Assembly (NCBI GenBank): GCA_030054135.1
Contig: JASGCN010000001.1
Coordinates: 168,663 to 206,783, forward strand
Direction: 5' to 3'
Origin: Alphaproteobacteria bacterium
GTDB lineage: Bacteria; Patescibacteriota; Minisyncoccia; Phycocordibacterales; JABAAK01
DNA length: 38,121 nucleotides
Part shown: positions 1 through 6,883 of the stretch, in pieces
Numbering within the stretch: position 1 is the stretch's first letter
Layout of the letters: every line of letters begins with the position of its first letter
Notes under the pieces: generated by a model
Told to the model about the DNA's origin: nothing
Databases searched by the model: none
What the model saw: only the letters and a program-made list of their open reading frames with translations
Position numbers and translations under genes: made by a program

Positions 1-1
1 T

Positions 2-319
2 ATTCGTCTTATTATTTACTTGAGTAGAGATGAAATTTCAGTGATGAATCTTATTGGGGCAGAAAATTTCTATATCGAAGCTCCGTTTGTGGTAAGTGGT
101 GGAATCTATGGGGCAGTGAGTTCAATCGCGGCACTTATCTTTTTGTATCCAATATCTGTATGGCTTGCACCTGTTGTGGGTAGATTTTTTGGTAATGAAT
201 CGTTTTCAGCATATTACATATCAAACTTTTTAGTTATTATGGTAGTGTTAATTGTGTTGGGGGTTTGCATTGGTGCAGTATCAAGTTGGGCGTCTACTCG
301 GCGCTACCTCAAATCGTAA
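2..319 (+). CDS. ftsX: Cell-division protein FtsX, C-terminal part (partial)
   Basis: The frame is open to the left edge, so only the last ~105 residues are present. They match the end of FtsX, the membrane subunit of the FtsEX ABC-type complex that controls peptidoglycan hydrolases at the division site. Visible hallmarks are the segment RDEISVMNLIGAENFYI before the last membrane domain (family pattern: RDEI, MrLVGA, FYIR) and two or three hydrophobic helices (about residues 25-50 and 75-100 of the fragment), ending in a short basic tail. ftsE would be expected upstream, outside the window. The TTG at 20 is not a real start. Family assignment is confident; nothing can be said about the missing extracellular domain. 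Confidence 0.85.
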   Translation: MRLIIYLSRDEISVMNLIGAENFYIEAPFVVSGGIYGAVSSIAALIFLYPISVWLAPVVGRFFGNESFSAYYISNFLVIMVVLIVLGVCIGAVSSWASTRRYLKS

Positions 320-339
320 ATTGCTGAAGTTGTGGTAGT

Positions 340-360
340 ATTGTATCCTATAGATACAAT
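340..360. repeat. Perfect 8-bp inverted repeat abutting the tRNA
   Basis: ATTGTATC and GATACAAT are perfect inverted arms around a 5-base centre (CTATA). The right arm ends at the first base of tRNA-Gln. The centre plus following bases, TATAGA (349-354), could be a -10 box that places transcription start at or next to the tRNA 5' end; alternatively the hairpin could end ftsX transcription. No T-run follows and no good -35 is visible, so the role is open. Confidence 0.5.
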
Positions 361-430
361 GCCGGATCGTCTAATGGTAGGACATCGCCCTTTGGAGGCG
401 AGTATCTTGGTTCGAATCCAAGTCCGGCAA
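360..430 (+). tRNA. tRNA-Gln (anticodon UUG)
   Basis: A complete cloverleaf can be drawn. Acceptor TGCCGGA pairs with TCCGGCA, the D arm is GTCT/GGAC, the anticodon stem is TCGCC/GGCGA with loop CTTTGGA (anticodon TTG), and the T arm is CTTGG/CCAAG with loop TTCGAAT. The discriminator is A430. The first pair is U-A, typical of bacterial tRNA-Gln. CCA is not encoded, so it must be added after processing. GatB, encoded at 9789, belongs to the amidotransferase that converts Glu-tRNA(Gln), so glutamine is probably charged by the indirect route. The nth start codon begins one base after the discriminator. Confidence 0.95.
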
Positions 431-431
431 C

Positions 432-1097
432 ATGACTCAATCTATAGCTTTACGCAAAAAAAGATTTTCTAAACTTCTTCCCATTCTTCGTAAACATTAT
501 AGAAACGCAACTCTTCCACTTACATACCAAAAACCTTTTGAATTGTTTGTGGCAGTGGTTCTTTCTGCTCAATCTACTGATAAAAAAGTAAATGAAATAA
601 CTCCATTACTATTTAAAAAATATAAAACTCTCGATGCATTTGCAAAAGCGCCAATTGCTGAGTTACAAAAAGATGTTTCACATGTTCTTTTTTTTAGAAA
701 CAAAGCAAGGTATATCAAACAAGGGGCTATCATGTTGCAGGATTCATACAATGGAGTGATTCCTAACACCATGAAAGAACTTCTCACAATTCCTGGACTT
801 GCGAGAAAATCTGCTAATGTACTTTTGTATAACTTATATGGAATTACCGATGGAATTGTTACTGATACACACATGATTCGTTTTGCACGCAGATTTGATC
901 TTACGGAGTATAAAGATGCTCTACGCATTGAAAGAGATTTAATGGCAATTGTTCCAAAAAAAGAATGGGGTACGTTTGGTTTTAAAGTGTCTTATTATGG
1001 TAGAGAATATGGCAATCCAAGAGGTAAAAAGGCAATTATTGAGAAAGATCCACTGCTTAAGATATATCCAAAAGCAAAGGGATATTGGCCTTCATAA
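432..1097 (+). CDS. nth: Endonuclease III-like DNA glycosylase/AP lyase, without Fe-S cluster
   Basis: This 221-residue protein belongs to the HhH-GPD superfamily and should remove oxidised pyrimidines and cut at abasic sites. The helix-hairpin-helix PGLARKSAN lies at 121-129, with catalytic Lys126, and the catalytic Asp is D145 in VTDTHMIR. The C-terminus, which in E. coli Nth holds four cysteines for a 4Fe-4S cluster, keeps the frame around YGREYGNPRG but has no cysteine at all, so the cluster is absent. The ATG is separated from the tRNA-Gln 3' end by one base and has no ribosome-binding site. The message may therefore be produced by tRNA 3' processing and read as a nearly leaderless mRNA. 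Function is confident; exact substrate range is not. Confidence 0.9.
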   Translation: MTQSIALRKKRFSKLLPILRKHYRNATLPLTYQKPFELFVAVVLSAQSTDKKVNEITPLLFKKYKTLDAFAKAPIAELQKDVSHVLFFRNKARYIKQGAIMLQDSYNGVIPNTMKELLTIPGLARKSANVLLYNLYGITDGIVTDTHMIRFARRFDLTEYKDALRIERDLMAIVPKKEWGTFGFKVSYYGREYGNPRGKKAIIEKDPLLKIYPKAKGYWPS

Positions 1098-1101
1098 TAT
1101 G

Positions 1102-1110
1102 TTATCCACA
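1102..1110 (+). promoter_or_regulatory. Perfect DnaA-box sequence
   Basis: TTATCCACA is an exact match to the bacterial DnaA 9-mer. It lies just after the nth stop in the long nth-mutY gap, beside an AT-rich inverted repeat. A single box is weak evidence: roughly half an occurrence is expected by chance in a window of this size and composition. It is listed because a second exact copy also falls in an intergenic region (20486). Confidence 0.4.
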
Positions 1111-1114
1111 TATT

Positions 1115-1138
1115 TTGTAATTTTATTTTTAATTACAA
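1115..1138. repeat. Perfect 8-bp inverted repeat downstream of nth
   Basis: TTGTAATT (1115-1122) and AATTACAA (1131-1138) are perfect inverted arms around an 8-base T-rich loop. It could act as a weak nth terminator, but no T-run follows. It also overlaps the -35 region of the promoter at 1151 and could be an operator. Its position next to the DnaA box is noted. Confidence 0.45.
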
Positions 1139-1150
1139 CACATGTATGGG

Positions 1151-1156
1151 TATAAT
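1151..1156 (+). promoter_or_regulatory. Candidate -10 box of the nth-mutY intergenic transcript
   Basis: TATAAT is an exact -10 consensus. Counting six bases on puts +1 at 1163, which is the first base of the first hairpin of the ladder. The -35 region with a 17-base spacer (1128-1133, TTTAAT) is poor. Confidence 0.5.
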
Positions 1157-1162
1157 TGAATC

Positions 1163-1320
1163 ATACCTCGAGGGTATATGTGAATAAAATATTCACCGCT
1201 CCAATAATAGTGGGCACAAAGAACTTCAAAGAAGTTCTCAATAAGATAAAATATCTTTACAATAGGGTCAATCAAAAAGTATACACACTTTTGTATATTT
1301 TTTGATTGACCTTATTTTTG
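1163..1320 (+). ncRNA. Candidate structured RNA: ladder of hairpins with 3-base loops
   Basis: The 235-bp gap between nth and mutY is unusually long for this window. It contains successive independent hairpins: ATACCT/GGGTAT with loop CGA and one wobble (1163-1177); GTGAATA/TATTCAC, loop AAA (1180-1196); AGAACTTC/GAAGTTCT, loop AAA (1220-1238); AAGATA/TATCTT, loop AAA (1243-1257); and a long stem with perfect 13-bp arms GGTCAATCAAAAA/TTTTTGATTGACC (1266-1278 and 1299-1311) containing an inner ATACA/TGTAT pairing. A weak CGCT/AGTG stem may sit at 1197-1212. TTATTTTTG follows the last stem, which could then be a terminator. No credible ORF was found inside. It could be a small RNA or a structured 5' leader of mutY. 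I recognise no known RNA family. Confidence 0.5.
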
Positions 1321-1332
1321 TTATCATATACT

Positions 1333-2133
1333 ATGAACAAGCACTCTCTTCTTATTAAAAATGTATTAAACACTCCATTGAGAAAATTCCCATGGCGTGT
1401 GAAAAGAAACGCCTACCGAGTGTATATCGCTGAGTGCATGTTGCAACAAACGCAAACCAATCGAGCGGTGCCGTACTTCACATCTTTTATAAAAAAATAT
1501 CCAACCCTTAAGTCGTTATCAAAAGCAAGTAGAAAAAATGTATTATTTTTGTGGCAGGGATTGGGGTACAATCGACGGGCACTATTTTTACTACATAATG
1601 CAAAAGAATCAAAACCCACATACACATTGCCAAAAGAATATTCTGATTTATGTGCATTGCAAGGGGTTGGGTCCTACACAGCGCACGCCATTCGTATATT
1701 TGCGTACAATATGTGGGATGTCTGCATCGAAACAAATATTCGTACAGTATTGGTGCATTATTGTTTTAAGAATAAAAAATCTGTATCCGATGCGATTCTT
1801 ATTACAACACTTCAAAAAATAATCTCTCTTGTTAAAAAGAAAAAAATTACTGCCTATCAGTTTTATTCAAAAATTATGGATCACGGTGCGCAATTAAAAA
1901 AACAACATCTTTCTTACAACACAACCAATCCCTCGTATAAGAAGGCTTCTACATTTGTAGGCTCAGTGAGGGAAGCGCGAGGGAAAATTATAGCTTATAT
2001 CACATCAGCTCATGAACCAGTGTCGTACACCATTTTACAGAAAAAGATACAGCACAAAAAACTATTACAAGCACTTCTTGATTTAGAAAGAAATGGTATG
2101 ATTAAAAAGAAAAAAGGTGGTTTTATAGTGTAG
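1333..2133 (+). CDS. mutY: MutY-like A/G-specific adenine glycosylase, without Fe-S cluster
   Basis: This 266-residue HhH-GPD glycosylase should remove adenine mispaired with 8-oxoguanine. The N-terminus shows PWR (20-22) and the MutY signature AECMLQQTQ with catalytic Glu34. WQGLGYNRRA follows, then the hairpin GVGSYTA (111-117). At the catalytic-Asp position the protein has Glu133 in IETNIRTV. The region that should hold the four cluster cysteines (after MDHGAQLKK) has none and runs straight into a winged-helix-like tail, so the Fe-S cluster is missing and the NUDIX-like 8-oxoG recognition domain is absent too. The ATG at 1333 is preferred to the TTG at 1306, which lies inside the upstream hairpin. 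Its stop is 4 bases from the convergent gene. Confidence 0.85.
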   Translation: MNKHSLLIKNVLNTPLRKFPWRVKRNAYRVYIAECMLQQTQTNRAVPYFTSFIKKYPTLKSLSKASRKNVLFLWQGLGYNRRALFLLHNAKESKPTYTLPKEYSDLCALQGVGSYTAHAIRIFAYNMWDVCIETNIRTVLVHYCFKNKKSVSDAILITTLQKIISLVKKKKITAYQFYSKIMDHGAQLKKQHLSYNTTNPSYKKASTFVGSVREARGKIIAYITSAHEPVSYTILQKKIQHKKLLQALLDLERNGMIKKKKGGFIV

Positions 2134-2137
2134 CTGC

Positions 2138-2791
2138 TTATAGGGGTCTATTATTTTTTGAAATGTGTATATGTATAAACATAGCAATAAAGAATGATCC
2201 AAGCAAATACCACATTTCTGAATAATTCTCTAATAGTGGGATATGTACATTAGTAAAAGGATTTGTATTTGCATATATCCATACAATCAATATAAAAAGT
2301 CCAGCAATAATTGCATACACACGACTGTGTATTGAACGAATAAGACCGTACGCGATAACTACATCAAGTATAAAATGTATAGCGAAAGCAAAAAATACAG
2401 TATATGAAAATGCATTATGGGTTACGTTTTCCAATAATTCAACCCTAACGGCAGCTTCTGGGAATAGGTGAGTAAGAAAAAATATAATTGCCAAAAAATG
2501 AAAAAGTATTCCTTCGTGTGTCATATGTTTTTCATGTTCATGTCTGCAAGGTATAAATCGAGAAAGAAAAGTTTTATTCCACAGATATACAAAAAGAAGT
2601 GCTGGGATTCCCCCCCACAGTATTTCGTGTACATGAAGCATTTCAATAAGAGAAACTATTTCTTCCGCATGGAAGATATCTTCATGAGTCTCACCAAGTA
2701 TCTCCGTAAGAGCTTTACCAGCAAGATGTGCCGATAAAACAAAAAAAAGTATTGCAGTGATGTACTCAATGAATATTCTTATTTTGTTCAT
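2138..2791 (-). CDS. Histidine-rich multi-pass membrane protein, unknown function
   Basis: 217 residues with about six hydrophobic helices (roughly 8-28, 58-75, 95-112, 128-150, 158-175, 190-210). Loops are rich in His and Glu, for example HEDIFHAEE, HVHEI and CRHEHEKHMTHE, and His also recurs near the end (HIHIS). Such clusters could bind metal, but that is inference. I do not recognise the family. It begins 6 bases after the rnj stop and is the last gene of the minus-strand run starting at secG, so it is probably co-transcribed with the RNase gene. It converges on mutY with only 4 bases between the stop codons and no terminator hairpin seen. Confidence 0.7.
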   Translation of the reverse strand: MNKIRIFIEYITAILFFVLSAHLAGKALTEILGETHEDIFHAEEIVSLIEMLHVHEILWGGIPALLFVYLWNKTFLSRFIPCRHEHEKHMTHEGILFHFLAIIFFLTHLFPEAAVRVELLENVTHNAFSYTVFFAFAIHFILDVVIAYGLIRSIHSRVYAIIAGLFILIVWIYANTNPFTNVHIPLLENYSEMWYLLGSFFIAMFIHIHISKNNRPL

Positions 2792-2797
2792 ACAATC

Positions 2798-4651
2798 TTA
2801 TGAGATGAAAATAACAGGAACTACAATTGGCTCTTTATGAGTTTCTGAAATAAGGAAGCTTTCTATCCGTTTAGTGATGTATTTTTTTAAATCTTCAACA
2901 TTGATAAATGTTTCTCCGTCAATTGCTTCTTCGACTGTATTCTTAATCATAATACGTGCTTTATTTACAAGATCTTGTGATTCACGCATATAAATGAATC
3001 CACGAGAAATAATATCAGGGGATTTTCTAAGTTTATTAGTTCTTTGATTGATCATAATAATACACACAAAGATTCCTTGTTCGCCAAGAGATTTTCTATC
3101 TCGCAATACCACTTCTTGTACACTCCCTATGGCGTTTCCATCAACTACAATAGGATTGTTCGGAGCAGTATATTTTTGAAGGATTGCTCGTTTACCATTG
3201 TCGACAAAATCAATAATACTACCAGCGTTAGGAATAATTATATTTTCTTTAGGCATACCTATATCCCGTAAGATGCGTGCGTGTGCAGTAAGCATGTAGT
3301 GAAAACCATGAACGGGGATAAAAAATTTTGGTTTCATGTGATTGTGGATCCAGCGCAGTTCTTCTTTATTTGCATGTCCTGAACTATGCACATCACTTGT
3401 TTGGTAGGTGACAATCGCCGCTCCAAGACGAGAAAGCTGATCTTTAACGTTTTGTATCGCTGTTTCATTTCCAGGTATCGTAGATGATGAAAAAATGACG
3501 GTGTCATTGTCATCTATCACAATTTGTTTATGAGTACCTTTTGACATTCGGTCAAGGGCCGCATATTCTTCTCCTTGTGAACCAGTTGCCAAAATAACAA
3601 GTTTTTCTTTTGGATATTCCCCACATTTTGCAACTGGTATGAGCGCTTGAGGATCAACTTTGAATATACCTAATTCATACGCAATACTTAAATTAGTAAG
3701 CATGCTTCTTCCTTCGATGACTACTTTTTTTCCTGCTGCAATAATTCCTTCTATAATTTGTATATTTCTATCAATTTGTGAACTAAATGATGAAATAATA
3801 AGCCTTCCTGTTGATTTTTTAACAATGTCAATAATGTTATTCACCACAGTTTTTTCTGATTTAGAAAATCCAGGGTTTTCAGCATTGGTAGAATCAGCAA
3901 TAGTAACAAGTATTTTTTCTTTTTCAAATATAGCAAAAGTTTCAAATTCTTCATTATCAACTACTTCATTTTCGTGTGAGAGTTTAAGATCTCCAGTGTA
4001 GGCAACATGCCCGTATGGAGTTTGAACTAAAATTCCCATTGCATCTGGAATGGTATGAGTTACCGCAAAAAACTTTATAGTGAAATTCCCAACAGTAATC
4101 ACTTGATTTGTTTCGATTTCACGCAAATCAAGAGGGCGCATATGAGTAAATTCTTGTTGGCGGTGTTTGATGAGAGCGATAGTAAGGCGACGAGAATAAA
4201 TAGGAGGGTGTCCTAAGTCATCCATAATATAGGGGATTGCCCCGATGTGATCTAAATGTCCGTGACTAATAAGAATAGCTTTGATCATGTGTTTTCTATC
4301 AGCAAGATATTTTACATTAGGTACCGTACAATCGACACCAGGAAGCGTTGGATCCTTGAAACTAAATCCTGCATCAAAAATAATAATTTCCCCATCATAT
4401 TCCATTGCGTGCATATTTTTACCAACTCGTTCAACTCCATCAAGTGCAATGATACGGACAGTGCCTTTTTCAGGGGCGGGGATTCGTAATGAGCTTTCTT
4501 CTTGATTTTCACTTGAATTAAGTGCACGCTCTCCAATACCCACTGAGTGCTTTTGTTTTCGTAAAGGTTTTGGACGTAATCCGAGGGGGACAGAAATTAG
4601 TTCGCGTGTTTCGTGTGCTCGGTGATTGTGTTCTTGTGACTCTGTATTCAT
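2798..4651 (-). CDS. rnj: Ribonuclease J
   Basis: 617 residues; a metallo-beta-lactamase/beta-CASP nuclease of RNA processing and decay (5'-to-3' exonuclease and endonuclease). The zinc motif HGHLDH is at 130-135, a further His lies at 199 in AVTHTIPDA, and an Asp in AYTGDLKLS. The beta-CASP region contains ADSTNAE, and PVHGFHYML supplies the late His motif. The C-terminal RNase J domain follows. The first ~60 residues form a polar, low-complexity extension rich in His, Glu, Arg and Lys before the core (starts near RIIALDG), which makes the protein longer than the usual ~555. It sits 18 bases after the solute-binding protein gene, with no Shine-Dalgarno sequence, so it is probably in the secG operon. 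Confidence 0.95.
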   Translation of the reverse strand: MNTESQEHNHRAHETRELISVPLGLRPKPLRKQKHSVGIGERALNSSENQEESSLRIPAPEKGTVRIIALDGVERVGKNMHAMEYDGEIIIFDAGFSFKDPTLPGVDCTVPNVKYLADRKHMIKAILISHGHLDHIGAIPYIMDDLGHPPIYSRRLTIALIKHRQQEFTHMRPLDLREIETNQVITVGNFTIKFFAVTHTIPDAMGILVQTPYGHVAYTGDLKLSHENEVVDNEEFETFAIFEKEKILVTIADSTNAENPGFSKSEKTVVNNIIDIVKKSTGRLIISSFSSQIDRNIQIIEGIIAAGKKVVIEGRSMLTNLSIAYELGIFKVDPQALIPVAKCGEYPKEKLVILATGSQGEEYAALDRMSKGTHKQIVIDDNDTVIFSSSTIPGNETAIQNVKDQLSRLGAAIVTYQTSDVHSSGHANKEELRWIHNHMKPKFFIPVHGFHYMLTAHARILRDIGMPKENIIIPNAGSIIDFVDNGKRAILQKYTAPNNPIVVDGNAIGSVQEVVLRDRKSLGEQGIFVCIIMINQRTNKLRKSPDIISRGFIYMRESQDLVNKARIMIKNTVEEAIDGETFINVEDLKKYITKRIESFLISETHKEPIVVPVIFIS

Positions 4652-4669
4652 AGAGATAAATATGTGTAA

Positions 4670-6442
4670 TTAATTTTTAAATATTGTCCAAACTCGTTCT
4701 ATTGCAGTGTACCAATCTGCGATAAATACAAATCTATCGTGCGGTTCGATAATTCTTCTTGAAAGAGCTGAGTGTGCTTGTTCACTTCTCTTGAGAGCTT
4801 GCTGTATCTTTGGTGTTGTGAGATACAAAAAGTTTGGAGAATAAAGAAACACAGCAGGAACTCCCCGAGCTATCTTACCCTTGATACTATTATATATCAC
4901 GTTTTGTTGATTATTGTCAAGAGAAAGTGAATTTAATTGTTCTAATTCTGTAAATATAGAAGATGGATAGTTGGCAAGATCGGGCCCGGGTAATGTTATT
5001 TCTTCACGAGTGTTGGACAATGTACTAATAAAAGATTTGTTAGAGTTATTTTTTTTGATAAGATTATAAAAATGATTTGGTGTTGGTGCGTTATACCCAA
5101 TGAGTGCAAGGTCGTATTTTTTTGTTTCTATAATTTGAGAAAAGTATTCTATATCAGTGGCGTCAATAGTTAATGTAATGTTATGTTTTGCAAGTTGTTC
5201 TTTTAGTATTTCTCCAATGTGACGCATATCTGGTGTGTTGAGGATAACCATATTAAGTGCGAGTACGCGAGATCCTTTTTTTCGTACTTGAAGTAATGGG
5301 TCAACTTTCCAACCGACTTTATCTAAACTAGTGAGAACATTTTCAACTGCAATTGATTCAGTAATTGGTGTTGTATCTTCTGCAATTGGCCCAAAAACTT
5401 TTTTTGCATGTGAAACAAATACATTGTTTATTATTTCTTCTCGGTCAATGAGAGATGAAAGTACAGATCGAATGAGAGAGTATGCTTCAGTACTGTATCT
5501 GCTTTGAGCAAGAAAGAATATACCAAATACTCTTGTGCTGAGAAATGATGTCACTTCACTATCATTGATTTTTTCAAGTGCGTTTGTATCAGTTGGATTA
5601 AATGAATAAAAAGAATCGATGACACCTTTTTTATGTGCACTAATTATTTCTTCAGCAGTGTCATAAAAATAAAGAACAATTGTTTTGATAAAAGGGCGTT
5701 GCAATACATATGCATTGTATGCAGTAAGAGTGATATATTCAATTTTGCCATCTAAATTAAGATGTGCTTGTTGGTATGTATATGGTCCTGTTCCAATAAA
5801 AGCTCCTGGCCCACGATATCGACTCCAATTTTCAACGGGGACTTTTTTCCAGACATATTCCGGAAGAATGGGAAGCGTTAGTACTCTTGCAAAAAGAGGA
5901 TCTTTGTTAGTATTTATAATACGGACACCCCCATCTCCTATTTTTTCTACAGTAATATTTTTGTATGTATCTTTAAGTGGGGTTTGGAGAACAGCATTGT
6001 ATGAAAAGATAACATCTTCTGTGGTAACAGGGGTTCCATCATGAAAAAAAGCTTTTGGGTTAAGTGTGCACACTGCTTCTATTTTTTTCTGAACACAGTT
6101 TCCTAACACATCGCGTGTTTGAGTGCTACCAACTCGGTCAACAAGACCTCTATGAAGAAGAACAGAGATATCTTTTTCTGATTGGGTAGAGGCATACCAT
6201 GGGTGATAGTATATAGGGGCGTGAAGAATTCCTTCTTTTAAAGATTCTGTGCTTATAACAGGTTGCTCGTGTATGATAAGGGAATTTAATTTACCCAATA
6301 TTGATGCAACAAGAATAAGAACAAAAAAAGTAAACACAAAAAATATTTTTTTATCAGCATGTGGAATAAATCGTGCATCATCAATAATTCGGAGCGTACG
6401 TCGCGCGATTGCATCTTGTATGTGTGTAATATATTTCCACAT
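4670..6442 (-). CDS. Family 5 extracellular solute-binding protein (peptide-binding type)
   Basis: About 590 residues resembling the OppA/DppA substrate-binding proteins of peptide ABC transporters. A single membrane helix near residues 36-55 (KIFFVFTFFVLILVASILG) follows an N-terminal cytoplasmic stretch, so it looks membrane-anchored rather than a lipoprotein (no lipobox Cys). Family features include FHDGTPVTTEDVIFSYNAV, GTGPY, and SLIDREEIINNVF. No permease or ATPase genes lie nearby; the neighbours are secG (just upstream) and rnj. ATG 6442 is preferred; an in-frame TTG at 6469 is two bases after the secG stop. It may capture peptides for another uptake system. The fold is confident, the ligand is unknown. 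Confidence 0.85.
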   Translation of the reverse strand: MWKYITHIQDAIARRTLRIIDDARFIPHADKKIFFVFTFFVLILVASILGKLNSLIIHEQPVISTESLKEGILHAPIYYHPWYASTQSEKDISVLLHRGLVDRVGSTQTRDVLGNCVQKKIEAVCTLNPKAFFHDGTPVTTEDVIFSYNAVLQTPLKDTYKNITVEKIGDGGVRIINTNKDPLFARVLTLPILPEYVWKKVPVENWSRYRGPGAFIGTGPYTYQQAHLNLDGKIEYITLTAYNAYVLQRPFIKTIVLYFYDTAEEIISAHKKGVIDSFYSFNPTDTNALEKINDSEVTSFLSTRVFGIFFLAQSRYSTEAYSLIRSVLSSLIDREEIINNVFVSHAKKVFGPIAEDTTPITESIAVENVLTSLDKVGWKVDPLLQVRKKGSRVLALNMVILNTPDMRHIGEILKEQLAKHNITLTIDATDIEYFSQIIETKKYDLALIGYNAPTPNHFYNLIKKNNSNKSFISTLSNTREEITLPGPDLANYPSSIFTELEQLNSLSLDNNQQNVIYNSIKGKIARGVPAVFLYSPNFLYLTTPKIQQALKRSEQAHSALSRRIIEPHDRFVFIADWYTAIERVWTIFKN

Positions 6443-6471
6443 AAGTATGTATGTTTTTTCAATACGCAACT

Positions 6472-6822
6472 CTATTTTTTAGAAGCAGAAGATGGTACTG
6501 TTGTTACTGTTGCATTTACTGGGTTTCCTTTGTCATCAGTAATAGTAATGGCGTTACTTACTTCATTGGAATTGAATTTTTTTTGTATTACTTCTGTACT
6601 TAATGTACCAAGTACTGATACAACAAAAAGAACTGCAATAATAATTGTTACAATGAAAGATACTTTCTCTGGCCCTCGTCTTGAACGTTCACTCGATTCA
6701 TTCATTGATTGTCCTCCGAACGCTGATCCAACACTTGAATCACTTTGTTGTAAAAGAATAAAAATAACAAGAAGTATAGCAAGTAATACTTGACCGTATG
6801 AAAGAAATTGTAAAAATGTCAT
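6472..6822 (-). CDS. secG: Preprotein translocase subunit SecG
   Basis: 116 residues with two membrane helices (about 5-25 and 54-75) separated by a cytoplasmic loop, the SecG layout. The first helix ends in LLQQSDSSVGSAFGG, matching the family's LLQ...G.GaaFGG signature. SecG assists SecYE during SecA-driven export; secA is at 20783. The tail after helix 2 is longer than usual and ends in SSASKK. ATG 6822 is preferred over an in-frame TTG at 6846 because a -10 box (TATAGT) lies exactly six bases before it, so translation would start at the first transcribed base. It heads the minus-strand run to 2138. Confidence 0.9.
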   Translation of the reverse strand: MTFLQFLSYGQVLLAILLVIFILLQQSDSSVGSAFGGQSMNESSERSRRGPEKVSFIVTIIIAVLFVVSVLGTLSTEVIQKKFNSNEVSNAITITDDKGNPVNATVTTVPSSASKK

Positions 6823-6828
6823 GCGTAT

Positions 6829-6877
6829 ACTATAGCACAGTGTCAATAATTTGTCATGATATTATGTATGGTATATT
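6829..6877. promoter_or_regulatory. Divergent overlapping promoters for secG and the 6884 gene
   Basis: Minus strand: -35 ATGACA (6857-6852), 17-base spacer, -10 TATAGT (6834-6829), then six bases to the secG ATG. Plus strand: -10 TATATT (6872-6877), then six bases to the ATG at 6884, with TTGTCA (6851-6856, spacer 15) as a possible -35. The two -35 elements occupy almost the same bases, so the polymerases probably compete. Both transcripts are predicted to be leaderless. Confidence 0.65.
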
Positions 6878-6883
6878 GTGTAT

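Noticed and set aside
1115-1138. Inverted repeat as the nth terminator
   Set aside because: The stem is purely AT-rich with G/C at two pairs and no T-run follows, so termination is doubtful; kept only as a repeat.
949-1155. 68-residue frame overlapping nth and running into the intergenic region
   Set aside because: It is an out-of-phase shadow of nth with no promoter, motif or start context.
1098-1332. Replication origin in the nth-mutY gap (DnaA box, AT-rich repeat, hairpins)
   Set aside because: Only one DnaA box, no dnaA, dnaN, rpmH or rnpA nearby, and no strand switch in gene direction at this place; not enough to call an origin.
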